NCBI GenBank assembly: GCA_023230925.1
Contig: JALNWK010000053.1
Location: 1-19,313, forward strand
Origin: Limnochordia bacterium
Lineage (GTDB): Bacteria > Bacillota > Limnochordia > DUMW01
DNA: 19,313 bases
Direction: 5' to 3'
The number at the start of each line of letters is the position of its first letter. Position 1 is the stretch's first letter. The notes below the pieces were generated by a model that saw only the letters and a list, made by a program, of their open reading frames with translations, made no database searches and was not told the origin of the DNA. A program made the position numbers and the translations under genes. This document shows positions 1-7,081 of this stretch, in pieces.

Positions 1-39
1 CAGCGTTCGTCCTGAGCCAGGATCAAACTCTCCGTTAAA
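1..39 (-). rRNA. rrs: 16S ribosomal RNA, 5' end only (continues beyond left edge)
   Basis: The complement reads AGAGTTTGATCCTGGCTCAG at positions 31-12. This is the near-universal 5' 16S segment used as the 27F primer site, followed by GACGAACGCTG running off the window. Only about the first 39 nt of the mature RNA are present. The exact mature end is estimated from other Firmicutes 16S genes, which begin a few bases before CGGAGAG. The gene is transcribed from the promoter at 185-213 and lies directly downstream of tyrS on the same strand. This is the start of an rrn operon; its remaining content cannot be seen. Confidence 0.97.
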
Positions 40-184
40 TTTATCTAAAGTGCCGAAGCACCCTAGGATCTACTTTGAGCTAAATCCTTAGCTTAATTTA
101 AATCTCAAGGCTTCTCGCTTTTCATATACTGTTCAGTTGTCAAAGAACTGTGGCGGTGAGTGCTGTTCATCACCGACGATACGT
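40..184 (-). other. Pre-16S rRNA leader
   Basis: This is transcribed spacer between the rRNA promoter and mature 16S. On the minus strand it holds a 6-bp hairpin CGGTGA/TCACCG (175-154), a 5-bp hairpin CAGTT/AACTG (150-134) containing CTTTGACAACTGAACAG, and a small hairpin GCTAA/TTAGC (92-79). A motif of the CTTTGA(C/A)AACTGAACA type just upstream of 16S is characteristic of Firmicutes rrn leaders and takes part in antitermination and the processing stalk. I see no tRNA or ORF in it. Confidence 0.75.
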
Positions 185-213
185 AGTTTAGCATATCCAA
201 TTAGGAGTGTCAA
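185..213 (-). promoter_or_regulatory. rRNA operon promoter (sigma-A type)
   Basis: On the minus strand there is a perfect -35 TTGACA (213-208), a 17-nt spacer and a -10 TAAACT (190-185) preceded by an extended TGC. Transcription should begin near 178. This is the strongest promoter match in the window and lies only 55 bp after the tyrS stop codon, consistent with an rRNA promoter. Confidence 0.9.
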
Positions 214-268
214 GGGTCATTTTTGAAAAACCAAAGCTTCTATCTCAAGCCCGGCAACACTTATCCCA

Positions 269-1492
269 TCAGTCCACTAAGCAAATCCGAGCGAAACTGC
301 GCTTCCCCACCTTGAGCAAAGCACCATCTTGAACCTCCCAATCCAAGTCCGGATTTGTAATTGGCTCATCATCTATTCGGACTGCATTCTGGGACACAAG
401 TCTTCTTGCTTCACTGTTTGTCCCTGCAAAACCAGCTTCAGTAATCAGCTTGATAATCCAGATCCGGTTATCTTCCAATTGGGCCCGGGAGAAACTGATC
501 TCCATTACATCATCGGGTACATCCTTATCAACAAACACCAAATCAAAGTGTTGTTCCGCCGAAACAGCCGCATCTTCCCCGTCGAAACGAGCAACTATAT
601 CCCTGGCGAGTCGTCTTTTCAGCTTAGCTGGATGCAAGGTACCTGCTTGGACTTCCTGCTGCATTCTGTCCAGCTCATCCAAGGGAACATCGGTGAGTAA
701 TTCGAAGTACATTGGCATTAACTCATCGGGAATCGACATAATCTTACCGAACTTCTCTTCAGGAGGATCATCCAAGGCAATATAGTTTCCAAGGGACTTA
801 CTCATCTTTTCCTTGCCATCGGTACCCAACAAAATAGGGACACACAAACCCACCTGGGGTTCTTGACCGAGATCCTTTTGGAGCTCCCTGCCCACGAGAA
901 TATTGAACTTTTGGTCTGTTCCACCAAGCTCGATATCCGCCTGAATCATCGCCGAGTCATAACCTTGCATCAGGGGATAAGCTAGCTCATGGAGACTTAT
1001 GGGCAGCTGATTCTGAAACCTATGGGCAAAATCCTCTCGCTCTAGCATTCGGGCTAGAGTCATGTTGGAAAGAAGATTAATCACATCAGAGAAACCCATC
1101 TTACTAAACCAAGTACCATTGTAGACCACCTGGGTACGTTCCCGATCGATGATCTTGAATACTTGCTCCGTATAGGTTTTGCAGTTGGCCATTACCTGCT
1201 CGTGGGTAAGCTGTGGCCTGGCCTTATTGCGTCCCGATGGATCTCCCACCGTAGCTGTGTAGTCCCCTATAATTAGAATAGCCTGATGACCTAGATCCTG
1301 AAACTGTTTCAGTTTGAGAAGGGGCACAATATGGCCCAGATGCAAATCCGTTCCCGTAGGATCCACGCCAAGCTTCACCTTTAGCGGCCTTCCTTCCTTG
1401 CGGGACTTCTCCAGTTTTTTAGCAAGTTCTCCTTCAGGAAAGGTGTCCACAACGCCTCTTTGCACTTGCGTCAAAACATCCTGACAATCCAC
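269..1492 (-). CDS. tyrS: Tyrosyl-tRNA synthetase
   Basis: This cytoplasmic class I aminoacyl-tRNA synthetase charges tRNA-Tyr with tyrosine using ATP. The N-terminal Rossmann catalytic domain has the HIGH-type signature HLGH (about residues 51-54), the tyrosine-site region QADIELGGTDQKFN, and the loop KEKMSKSLGN (about 227-236). The last 70 or so residues form an S4-like RNA-binding domain. At about 407 aa it has normal length for the TyrZ-like bacterial subgroup. The start is ambiguous. GTG at 1501 lies inside the Shine-Dalgarno. ATG at 1498 has AGGTG directly against it. GTG at 1492 sits 4 nt after AGGTGAT (1503-1497), the best spacing, so I use it; ATG 1498 would add two residues. Expression is controlled by the T-box just upstream. 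No strong terminator follows the stop, and the rRNA promoter comes next. Confidence 0.96.
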   Translation of the reverse strand: MDCQDVLTQVQRGVVDTFPEGELAKKLEKSRKEGRPLKVKLGVDPTGTDLHLGHIVPLLKLKQFQDLGHQAILIIGDYTATVGDPSGRNKARPQLTHEQVMANCKTYTEQVFKIIDRERTQVVYNGTWFSKMGFSDVINLLSNMTLARMLEREDFAHRFQNQLPISLHELAYPLMQGYDSAMIQADIELGGTDQKFNILVGRELQKDLGQEPQVGLCVPILLGTDGKEKMSKSLGNYIALDDPPEEKFGKIMSIPDELMPMYFELLTDVPLDELDRMQQEVQAGTLHPAKLKRRLARDIVARFDGEDAAVSAEQHFDLVFVDKDVPDDVMEISFSRAQLEDNRIWIIKLITEAGFAGTNSEARRLVSQNAVRIDDEPITNPDLDWEVQDGALLKVGKRSFARICLVD

Positions 1493-1513
1493 TTTCATCA
1501 CCTCAACATGAAA

Positions 1514-1556
1514 TAAAAAAAGCCTTACCCATAGTCCCCAAAGGGACGGGAAGGCT
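1514..1556 (-). terminator. T-box attenuator terminator of tyrS
   Basis: On the minus strand the outer arms AGCCTT/AAGGCT and inner arms GTCCC/GGGAC form a long hairpin. A run of seven T, then ATTT, follows. The 5' arm begins immediately after the T-box sequence, so the antiterminator pairing with uncharged tRNA-Tyr would compete with it. Confidence 0.9.
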
Positions 1557-1760
1557 CCCGCGGTACCACCCTACTTGATCGCAAACAGGATCCGCTCATT
1601 GAACTTTCATTAACGCCGAAAGCGCGGACTAGGCTACTTTATTCACCCAGACAGCTCGAAGGTGTACGTCCACAGGTTCAGATTGGCTTGCACCAACCGC
1701 CAACTCTCTGCTACTGAATCACTGTTTCTCATCCTTGTCATTGCCTTTAGTGTTTTCGTT
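1514..1760 (-). ncRNA. T-box leader, tRNA-Tyr responsive
   Basis: The minus-strand leader between the tyrS promoter and gene contains the diagnostic T-box AGGGTGGTACCGCGG at 1572-1558, whose UGGU bulge pairs with the tRNA ACCA end. Upstream is a typical stem I with AGAGAGTTGGCGGTTGG and GCAAGCC. In the specifier-loop context GACGTACACC the in-register codon is TAC (1666-1664), followed by A as usual. TAC codes for tyrosine, matching the downstream gene. Known mechanism: uncharged tRNA-Tyr stabilises the antiterminator and allows read-through into tyrS. Confidence 0.95.
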
Positions 1761-1766
1761 TGTGAC

Positions 1767-1795
1767 ATTATAGCATAACCACCCTGCAATAACAA
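1767..1795 (-). promoter_or_regulatory. tyrS promoter
   Basis: The minus strand has -35 TTGTTA (1795-1790), a 17-nt spacer and a perfect -10 TATAAT (1772-1767) with the extended motif TGC before it. The start of transcription is expected near 1760, at the 5' edge of the T-box leader. Confidence 0.88.
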
Positions 1796-2250
1796 CACAA
1801 CGCGATCACTAATCGCTCACTTATGATCCTGCCGAGGTGTTGAACCAACTAGCAACAAGACCTTCCGGAGGAGATAAGTCGTCACAATCAAGTCCAGGCA
1901 CAAAATTGTTCCGCGCACACCTAGTTTGCATCAACCCAGACAACTACAGCTCCATGACAACTTATCTGTCAACATGTCTGCAATCGAATAGTCCAGAATA
2001 AGAATCGATTGATAATGTTGTACCAACCCATTAATATAGTTGGCCGAGAAGACAGTGCATGGCATAATACTTCAGAGAGACGGACAATATTTTCCATTAG
2101 GCAGGACATGATCAGGGGGTATGTCGAAGCTAATCCGTAGATCCGATGAAGGTAGTATATCGGGTACCTGTTGGCCCGATGAGAATTGCAGTGCGCGTGA
2201 ATCGATGACGCATACCAACAACCACAAAGAAGTGCATGTGGCTTAGTACT
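1796..2250. other. Non-coding divergent intergenic region
   Basis: About 455 bp between the tyrS promoter and the PBP promoter hold no ORF of convincing length or codon pattern, no tRNA and no known RNA motif that I recognise. The only clear structure is an inverted repeat ATCGGG/CCCGAT (2159-2164 and 2175-2180, 10-nt loop). It lacks a following T-tract, so it is not a standard terminator. Whether the region holds regulator sites for the PBP gene is unknown. Confidence 0.5.
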
Positions 2251-2260
2251 ATGCTATAAT
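2251..2260 (+). promoter_or_regulatory. Extended -10 promoter of the PBP gene
   Basis: ATGCTATAAT contains a perfect -10 TATAAT (2255-2260) with an upstream TGC extension. The hexamer 17 nt upstream matches TTGACA poorly, so this looks like an extended -10 promoter. A small dyad ATTAC-tttt-GTAAT (2259-2272) overlaps the expected start. A perfect 12-nt palindrome, CTACTTAAGTAG (2297-2308), lies between promoter and Shine-Dalgarno, and either could be an operator. Confidence 0.7.
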
Positions 2261-2324
2261 TACTTTTGTAATACAGTCGGTCTTCGGAAAGAGTTCCTAC
2301 TTAAGTAGTAGGGGGGATGCATAT

Positions 2325-4427
2325 ATGGCACGCAGTTCGCGTCTGCGTCGCTTTTGGGCTCTAATCCTGGTTATATTACTGTGCACTGTAGCTGGCACGG
2401 GTGTTGGGTTGTTTGTCGGTTTTCTTGAAAATGCTCCTTCGTTAGATGAGGTCAACTTCAACCCCGAATTCACTACATACATCTACGACATCAATGGCAA
2501 GACCATTGGGCATTTGTACCGACAGAATCGTGTCTTTGTACCGATTGAACAGATTCCAACACACGTGCAAAATGCTTTTGTTGCTATTGAGGATCACAAT
2601 TTCTACCAGCACAACGGTATTGATTTTGTTGCCGTTGGCCGATCAATCCTGGTGAATATACGGGAGAAGCGGTTCGCACAGGGCTTCAGTAGTATTACGC
2701 AGCAGTTGGCCAGAAACGCCTTCTTACACAATAAAAAACAGGTATCTCGAAAACTTCAGGAGATCCTGTGGGCTATTCAGATTGAACGTAAGTATAGTAA
2801 ACCGGAGATTCTGGAAGCGTACTTGAACATTATTCTTTTCGGCGATGCAGCATGGGGAATCGAAGCTGCGTCTCAAAGCTATTTTGGCAAAAGTGTAGAG
2901 GACCTGACCCTAGCCGAAGGTGCTTTGCTAGCCGCGATTGTCAATCGACCTAACTCCCTTAACCCTCGCATCAACATGGAAGGGGCAGTAAGCCGACGTA
3001 ACTTGGTCCTTTCCCAGATGCATCGTTTTGGGTACATTACTGCTCAGCAAGCAGAAGAAGCAATCAAAGAACCGGTTATTCTTGTAGAGAAAGAGGACAA
3101 GTCTCCTCTTAAGACCGAGTACTTCATTAATTACGTTCGTGACCAACTGATCAGTATTTATGGTGTAGATTTAGTCTACGCTGGGGGCCTTCGGGTCTAT
3201 ACCACGTTGGATTTAGAAATGCAGACCATTGCCGAGGAAGTAATACTAAACAGCCTTCCCGAAGGAAAGGAAGACGAAAATGGACTAATGCAACCCCAGG
3301 GAGCTTTGGTGGCCATCGACCCAAGAACCGGTTATATCAAGGCTATGGTTGGCGGTCGAGGTACCGATAAACTCAATCGGGCAGTCCAATCACCAAGGCA
3401 GCCAGGATCCGCGATGAAGCCCTTCGTATACATTGCTGCCTTGGAAATGGGTTATACACCAGCAACTGTATATGACGACCGTCCTATGCAGTTTACACTA
3501 CCCACCGGCGAAATCTATGAGCCGCGAAACTATAACAACGAGTACTTCGGTCCGATCACCTTAAGGAAAGCCATAGAGGAATCGGTTAACTCCGTAGCCG
3601 TACAGGTTTTGGATGAGATTGGTCCAACAGCTGCCTATGAAGTGGCTAAGAGAATGGGGATTACCACCCTTGTGGACAAGCAAGGTGAGCTCACAGATAA
3701 GACCCTCGCCTTTGCCCTAGGTGGTCTTACTTACGGTACTACCACCATGGAAATGGCTAGTGCCTACGGGATTTTGGCTAATCAAGGCGTGTGGGTGGAA
3801 CCCATATCCATCGTAAAAGTTGTCGGCCCGAACGGTACCGATGAGTTTACGCCCAAACGTAAACCGGTTTTGAGCGAACAAGTAAGCTATCTAATGACCG
3901 ACATGCTCAGGGGCGTCATCTCCCGTGGGACAGGTAGACGTGGGAACATCGGTAGGCCTGCCGCTGGCAAAACCGGTACCACTGTCAATAACCGAGATGC
4001 CTGGTTTATCGGCTACACGCCGGAACTTTCAGTGGCAGTGTGGCTAGGCGAAGACATCCCGAAAAAGATGACTTACAATGGGGTAAACTATGGCAGCTGG
4101 AAGACCACCGAAATCTGGGGGGAGTTTATGTCACTAGTTACGAAGAACACTCCCGTTACAGATTTTCGAAAGCCACCAGGAGTAGTCGAAAAGACCATCG
4201 ATATCAAGACTGGGCTCCTAGCCCACTCTGGCATTCCTAGCACAGAGACAAGTGTTGAGAAGTTCATTGCGGGTACTGAACCAACTAGCTACTCACCCAG
4301 ATATACCTGGCCTGCACAACCGGAAACGCCGGAGGAACCAACGGTAGAACCAAGCGAAGAAGAAGCACCGAAGAAACGTTCTCCTTGGGAAGAGTTCTTC
4401 AATGAACTGTTCAGGCGCGGCAATTAA
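2325..4427 (+). CDS. Class A penicillin-binding protein (PBP1A family)
   Basis: This bifunctional membrane-anchored enzyme polymerises lipid II into glycan strands and cross-links peptides in the cell wall. The start ATG follows AGGGGGG by about 8 nt. A short basic cytoplasmic N-terminus is followed by one membrane segment (about residues 10-34). The GT51 domain covers roughly 60-235, with catalytic Glu89 in AIEDHNFY and the donor-site motif GFSSITQQLARN; most family members have G-x-S-T-I-T-Q-Q here. The transpeptidase domain has SAMK (Ser362 nucleophile, Lys365), SVN (420-422) and KTGT (549-552), all intact. The 700-aa protein ends in a Pro/Glu-rich tail with a final basic patch. No outer-membrane-specific insert is seen. 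The gene is monocistronic and convergent with mutS2. The specific paralogue (PonA-like or other) cannot be fixed from sequence alone. Confidence 0.95.
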   Translation: MARSSRLRRFWALILVILLCTVAGTGVGLFVGFLENAPSLDEVNFNPEFTTYIYDINGKTIGHLYRQNRVFVPIEQIPTHVQNAFVAIEDHNFYQHNGIDFVAVGRSILVNIREKRFAQGFSSITQQLARNAFLHNKKQVSRKLQEILWAIQIERKYSKPEILEAYLNIILFGDAAWGIEAASQSYFGKSVEDLTLAEGALLAAIVNRPNSLNPRINMEGAVSRRNLVLSQMHRFGYITAQQAEEAIKEPVILVEKEDKSPLKTEYFINYVRDQLISIYGVDLVYAGGLRVYTTLDLEMQTIAEEVILNSLPEGKEDENGLMQPQGALVAIDPRTGYIKAMVGGRGTDKLNRAVQSPRQPGSAMKPFVYIAALEMGYTPATVYDDRPMQFTLPTGEIYEPRNYNNEYFGPITLRKAIEESVNSVAVQVLDEIGPTAAYEVAKRMGITTLVDKQGELTDKTLAFALGGLTYGTTTMEMASAYGILANQGVWVEPISIVKVVGPNGTDEFTPKRKPVLSEQVSYLMTDMLRGVISRGTGRRGNIGRPAAGKTGTTVNNRDAWFIGYTPELSVAVWLGEDIPKKMTYNGVNYGSWKTTEIWGEFMSLVTKNTPVTDFRKPPGVVEKTIDIKTGLLAHSGIPSTETSVEKFIAGTEPTSYSPRYTWPAQPETPEEPTVEPSEEEAPKKRSPWEEFFNELFRRGN

Positions 4428-4473
4428 AAAGATGAAAAAGCCTTTTGCTAGGATCAGTACCTAGCAAAAGGCT
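4424..4473 (-). terminator. Intrinsic terminator after mutS2
   Basis: A perfect 14-bp inverted repeat (4439-4452 with 4460-4473, 7-nt loop) is followed on the minus strand by CTTTTTCATCTTTTT. It therefore terminates the long minus-strand operon ending in mutS2. On the plus strand the hairpin is followed by a poor T-tract, so it would be only a partial terminator for the converging PBP gene, which has no other. Confidence 0.9.
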
Positions 4474-4594
4474 CTGCAAATCTCTTCTGCGTTGACATCC
4501 AAGGCTTCCCGCGCTTATGGCCAAGATCTAACAGGAAGACCCTCTCGAATACCCGACATCCAACAGGCTAATCTGTAACATCCCGCGGTGTATA

Positions 4595-6976
4595 CTACTG
4601 CAGATGAACTACCGTCACACCAAAGCCTCCTTCGGCTGGTGGTGCAATATGATAATCCTTGACCCCGGCATGGGTCCGCAGATAGTCTCCAATGGCCTTG
4701 CGTAGGATCCCCGCCCCTTTACCATGGACTATCCGTACTGGTGAAAGCCCCGCTAACATCACATCGTCGAGGTACTTATCCAAAGCATAAATAGCCTCAT
4801 CGACGGTCATCCCCCGGAGATGGACTTCCTGGGATATGGTGCTACTTTTGCTCCGTACTAATTTACCCATCCCTGACTTTGTACGGGTTAAACCGCTCGT
4901 CTCTTCACTGTTTTCCTGGGCTGGTGCCAGATCATTACTGTCTACAACCACCTTCATGATACCCACCTGCACCTGCACTTGCCCCTGTTTAGGAGCCTCC
5001 AGGAGGGTACCCTGTTGCTGTAGACTTCTGATAAAAACAGAATCCCCACACCGCAGATTCTCTTGCCAGAGGGGATCGTGGGGCACTTTTTTCTTCTGTT
5101 GCCCTTCGCGCTCCTCAAGCTCCTTCTCTTTTTCCTCCAGTTGCATTCGAACTTGCAGGGCAACATCCTCTAGTTCCTCTTTATCCTTTACTTTGCGCAT
5201 CCTACCAAGGAGATCCTCAAATTCCTGACGGGTTTGACGGATCATTTGTTTTGCTTCCCGCTCGGCATTACGAATAATCTGGTTCTTCTCACTGTTTAGT
5301 TGCCTTAGTCGCTCATCGTATTCCTGCCGTAGTTTTGCATAGGATTTTTCCTCTAACTCGGCCTGCATCGCACTAGAACGCGCCTGTCTTTCCCGAAGTT
5401 GAATACTCTCAATTAGCTCATCTAAGGCAAAGTCCTCCTCGGAGCGGAACCGAAGGGCCTTTTGATGAATCTCCTGTTCTAATCCAAGGCCCAAGGCAAT
5501 CTGAAAAGCATTGCTCTTCCCCGGCAGACCAATCATTAGTCGATAGGTTGGCTTTAAGGTCTGCGTATCAAACTCCACACAGGCATTTTCCATGAGGGAA
5601 TGGTGGAAGGCAAAACCCTTTAACTGACTGTAATGGGTAGTCGCCACCACTAAGCATTTCTCCACCAAATGCTCCAAGATGGCCATGGCCAATGCAGAAC
5701 CTTCATCAGGATCGGTTCCCGCCCCAAGTTCATCGAGCAGGACCAATGAGCCCGGTGTGACCTGGTCCAATATCTTGATGATATTCCTCATATGTCCTGA
5801 AAACGTCGACAGACTCTGCTCAATGCTCTGTTCGTCACCAATATCGGCAAAGATGTGCTCGAATACAGGTACCACACTTCCAGGATCCGCAGGTATGGGC
5901 AGCCCACACTGAACCATCAGGCAGAGCAGCCCAAAAGTCTTCAGCACTACGGTTTTCCCACCGGTATTAGGCCCGGTGATCACCAACGCCCGATAACCCT
6001 CTCCTAAGTAGAGATCATTGGCCACGACATCCTTACCCAGAAGGGGATGCCGAGCTCCCCGGATCTCTACGCGGTAATCATCCACAATCTCCGGGCAAGA
6101 TGCATCGAGCAAAGCGCTGTAACGAGCCTTTGCGAAGGTAAAATCTAAATGTCCTAGGGCCTCTAAAGAAACCATGGCTTCTTCTGCAAAGTAGCCCACC
6201 TCATTGCTCAGCTCCCGAAGAATCCGCTTAACCTCGGCCTCCTCCGCGTTGATTAAGCGCCGCAGTTCATTGTTCAGCCTAACAACTACCTCCGGCTCTA
6301 TGAAAACTGTGGCACCGCTACTGGACAAATCATGGATTATTCCCGGCAACGCGTCCTTGTATTCCTGTTTCACCGGCACAACATATCTTCCGGCCCGCAT
6401 TGTCACAATGCCATCTTGTAGCATTTTCTGGTATCGTCCCGAATGGACAATCTCCTGCAGACGGGATTTGACTTGGTTTTGGGTAGTCTGGATCTGCCGT
6501 CTAATGGTTCTTAGTGCAGAACTGGCACTATCCTTGATCTTGCAGTTCTCGTCGATACACTGGCCAATCCGCTCCTCCAGCCTGGCATTGGGAGTAATCT
6601 GCTCAGCCCACTGACAAAGACACCAAAGCTCGGTATCCTCCTCCCCTACTTTGAGCAGAAAACGTCGCATTAGCCGCATAACCTGAAGATCTGATTGGAT
6701 ATCGGCCAGTTCCTCAGGGGATAACATTGCGCCCACCTTAGCACGCCGCAGGGGTTCACGGATGTCTTTCAATCCCCGCAAAGGAATAGATCCACCCTGT
6801 TCCCTACTCAGACGAATAGCCGCCTCGGTCTCTGCAAGCAGCGACCTTATTTGTTCTTTATCACTTAAGGGTCGCAATTCCTCACAAAGATCCTGACCCA
6901 ATGAAGAAAGACAATGTCCTGCTAAGGCATTCTGAACCTTAGCAAATTCAAGTACTTTTAAAGTATGCTCGTACAC
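4595..6976 (-). CDS. mutS2: MutS2 family ATPase/endonuclease
   Basis: MutS2 is a MutS homologue lacking the mismatch-recognition domains. In studied bacteria it suppresses homologous recombination, and in Bacillus it also acts on collided ribosomes. Order: core/lever helices (about 1-290), ATPase with Walker A GPNTGGKT (335-342) and Walker B LVLLDELGAGTDP (411-423), then a long charged coiled coil (about 515-635). A basic linker and a C-terminal Smr nuclease domain (about 715-793) follow, with HLRGMTVDEA and HGKGAGILR. The family consensus is usually HGKGTGxLR, so Ala replaces Thr. The 793 aa are of full length. The start is GTG (6976) seven bases after a GGAAGGG Shine-Dalgarno. It is the last gene of the operon, and the 105-bp gap before it shows no convincing promoter (a TATACT lacks a spaced -35). 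Confidence 0.96.
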   Translation of the reverse strand: MYEHTLKVLEFAKVQNALAGHCLSSLGQDLCEELRPLSDKEQIRSLLAETEAAIRLSREQGGSIPLRGLKDIREPLRRAKVGAMLSPEELADIQSDLQVMRLMRRFLLKVGEEDTELWCLCQWAEQITPNARLEERIGQCIDENCKIKDSASSALRTIRRQIQTTQNQVKSRLQEIVHSGRYQKMLQDGIVTMRAGRYVVPVKQEYKDALPGIIHDLSSSGATVFIEPEVVVRLNNELRRLINAEEAEVKRILRELSNEVGYFAEEAMVSLEALGHLDFTFAKARYSALLDASCPEIVDDYRVEIRGARHPLLGKDVVANDLYLGEGYRALVITGPNTGGKTVVLKTFGLLCLMVQCGLPIPADPGSVVPVFEHIFADIGDEQSIEQSLSTFSGHMRNIIKILDQVTPGSLVLLDELGAGTDPDEGSALAMAILEHLVEKCLVVATTHYSQLKGFAFHHSLMENACVEFDTQTLKPTYRLMIGLPGKSNAFQIALGLGLEQEIHQKALRFRSEEDFALDELIESIQLRERQARSSAMQAELEEKSYAKLRQEYDERLRQLNSEKNQIIRNAEREAKQMIRQTRQEFEDLLGRMRKVKDKEELEDVALQVRMQLEEKEKELEEREGQQKKKVPHDPLWQENLRCGDSVFIRSLQQQGTLLEAPKQGQVQVQVGIMKVVVDSNDLAPAQENSEETSGLTRTKSGMGKLVRSKSSTISQEVHLRGMTVDEAIYALDKYLDDVMLAGLSPVRIVHGKGAGILRKAIGDYLRTHAGVKDYHIAPPAEGGFGVTVVHLQ

Positions 6977-7081
6977 CTGTGTTCCCTTCCCATTTGCAGT
7001 CCAGTTGACATCTTAGTATATCTTAAAGCGGAAACCGGAAAAGATCAATCACCCGAGATTGGGCCATTCGACCCAGCCAAA

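Noticed and set aside
1849..4290. Shared string TGAACCAACTAGC at about 1849 and in the PBP 3' end at about 4277
   Set aside because: Only 13 bases, one copy in coding sequence, with no flanking similarity; consistent with chance.
4836..5228. Long plus-strand reading frames inside mutS2, and similar ones inside polX, pheT and the U32 gene
   Set aside because: Low-complexity Ser/Cys/Arg-rich products antisense to clearly conserved genes, with no ribosome binding sites; shadow frames.
6977..7081. Possible internal promoter before mutS2 (TATACT near 7016-7021)
   Set aside because: The only TTGA-like -35 is 22 nt away, outside the workable spacing, and the -10 is imperfect.
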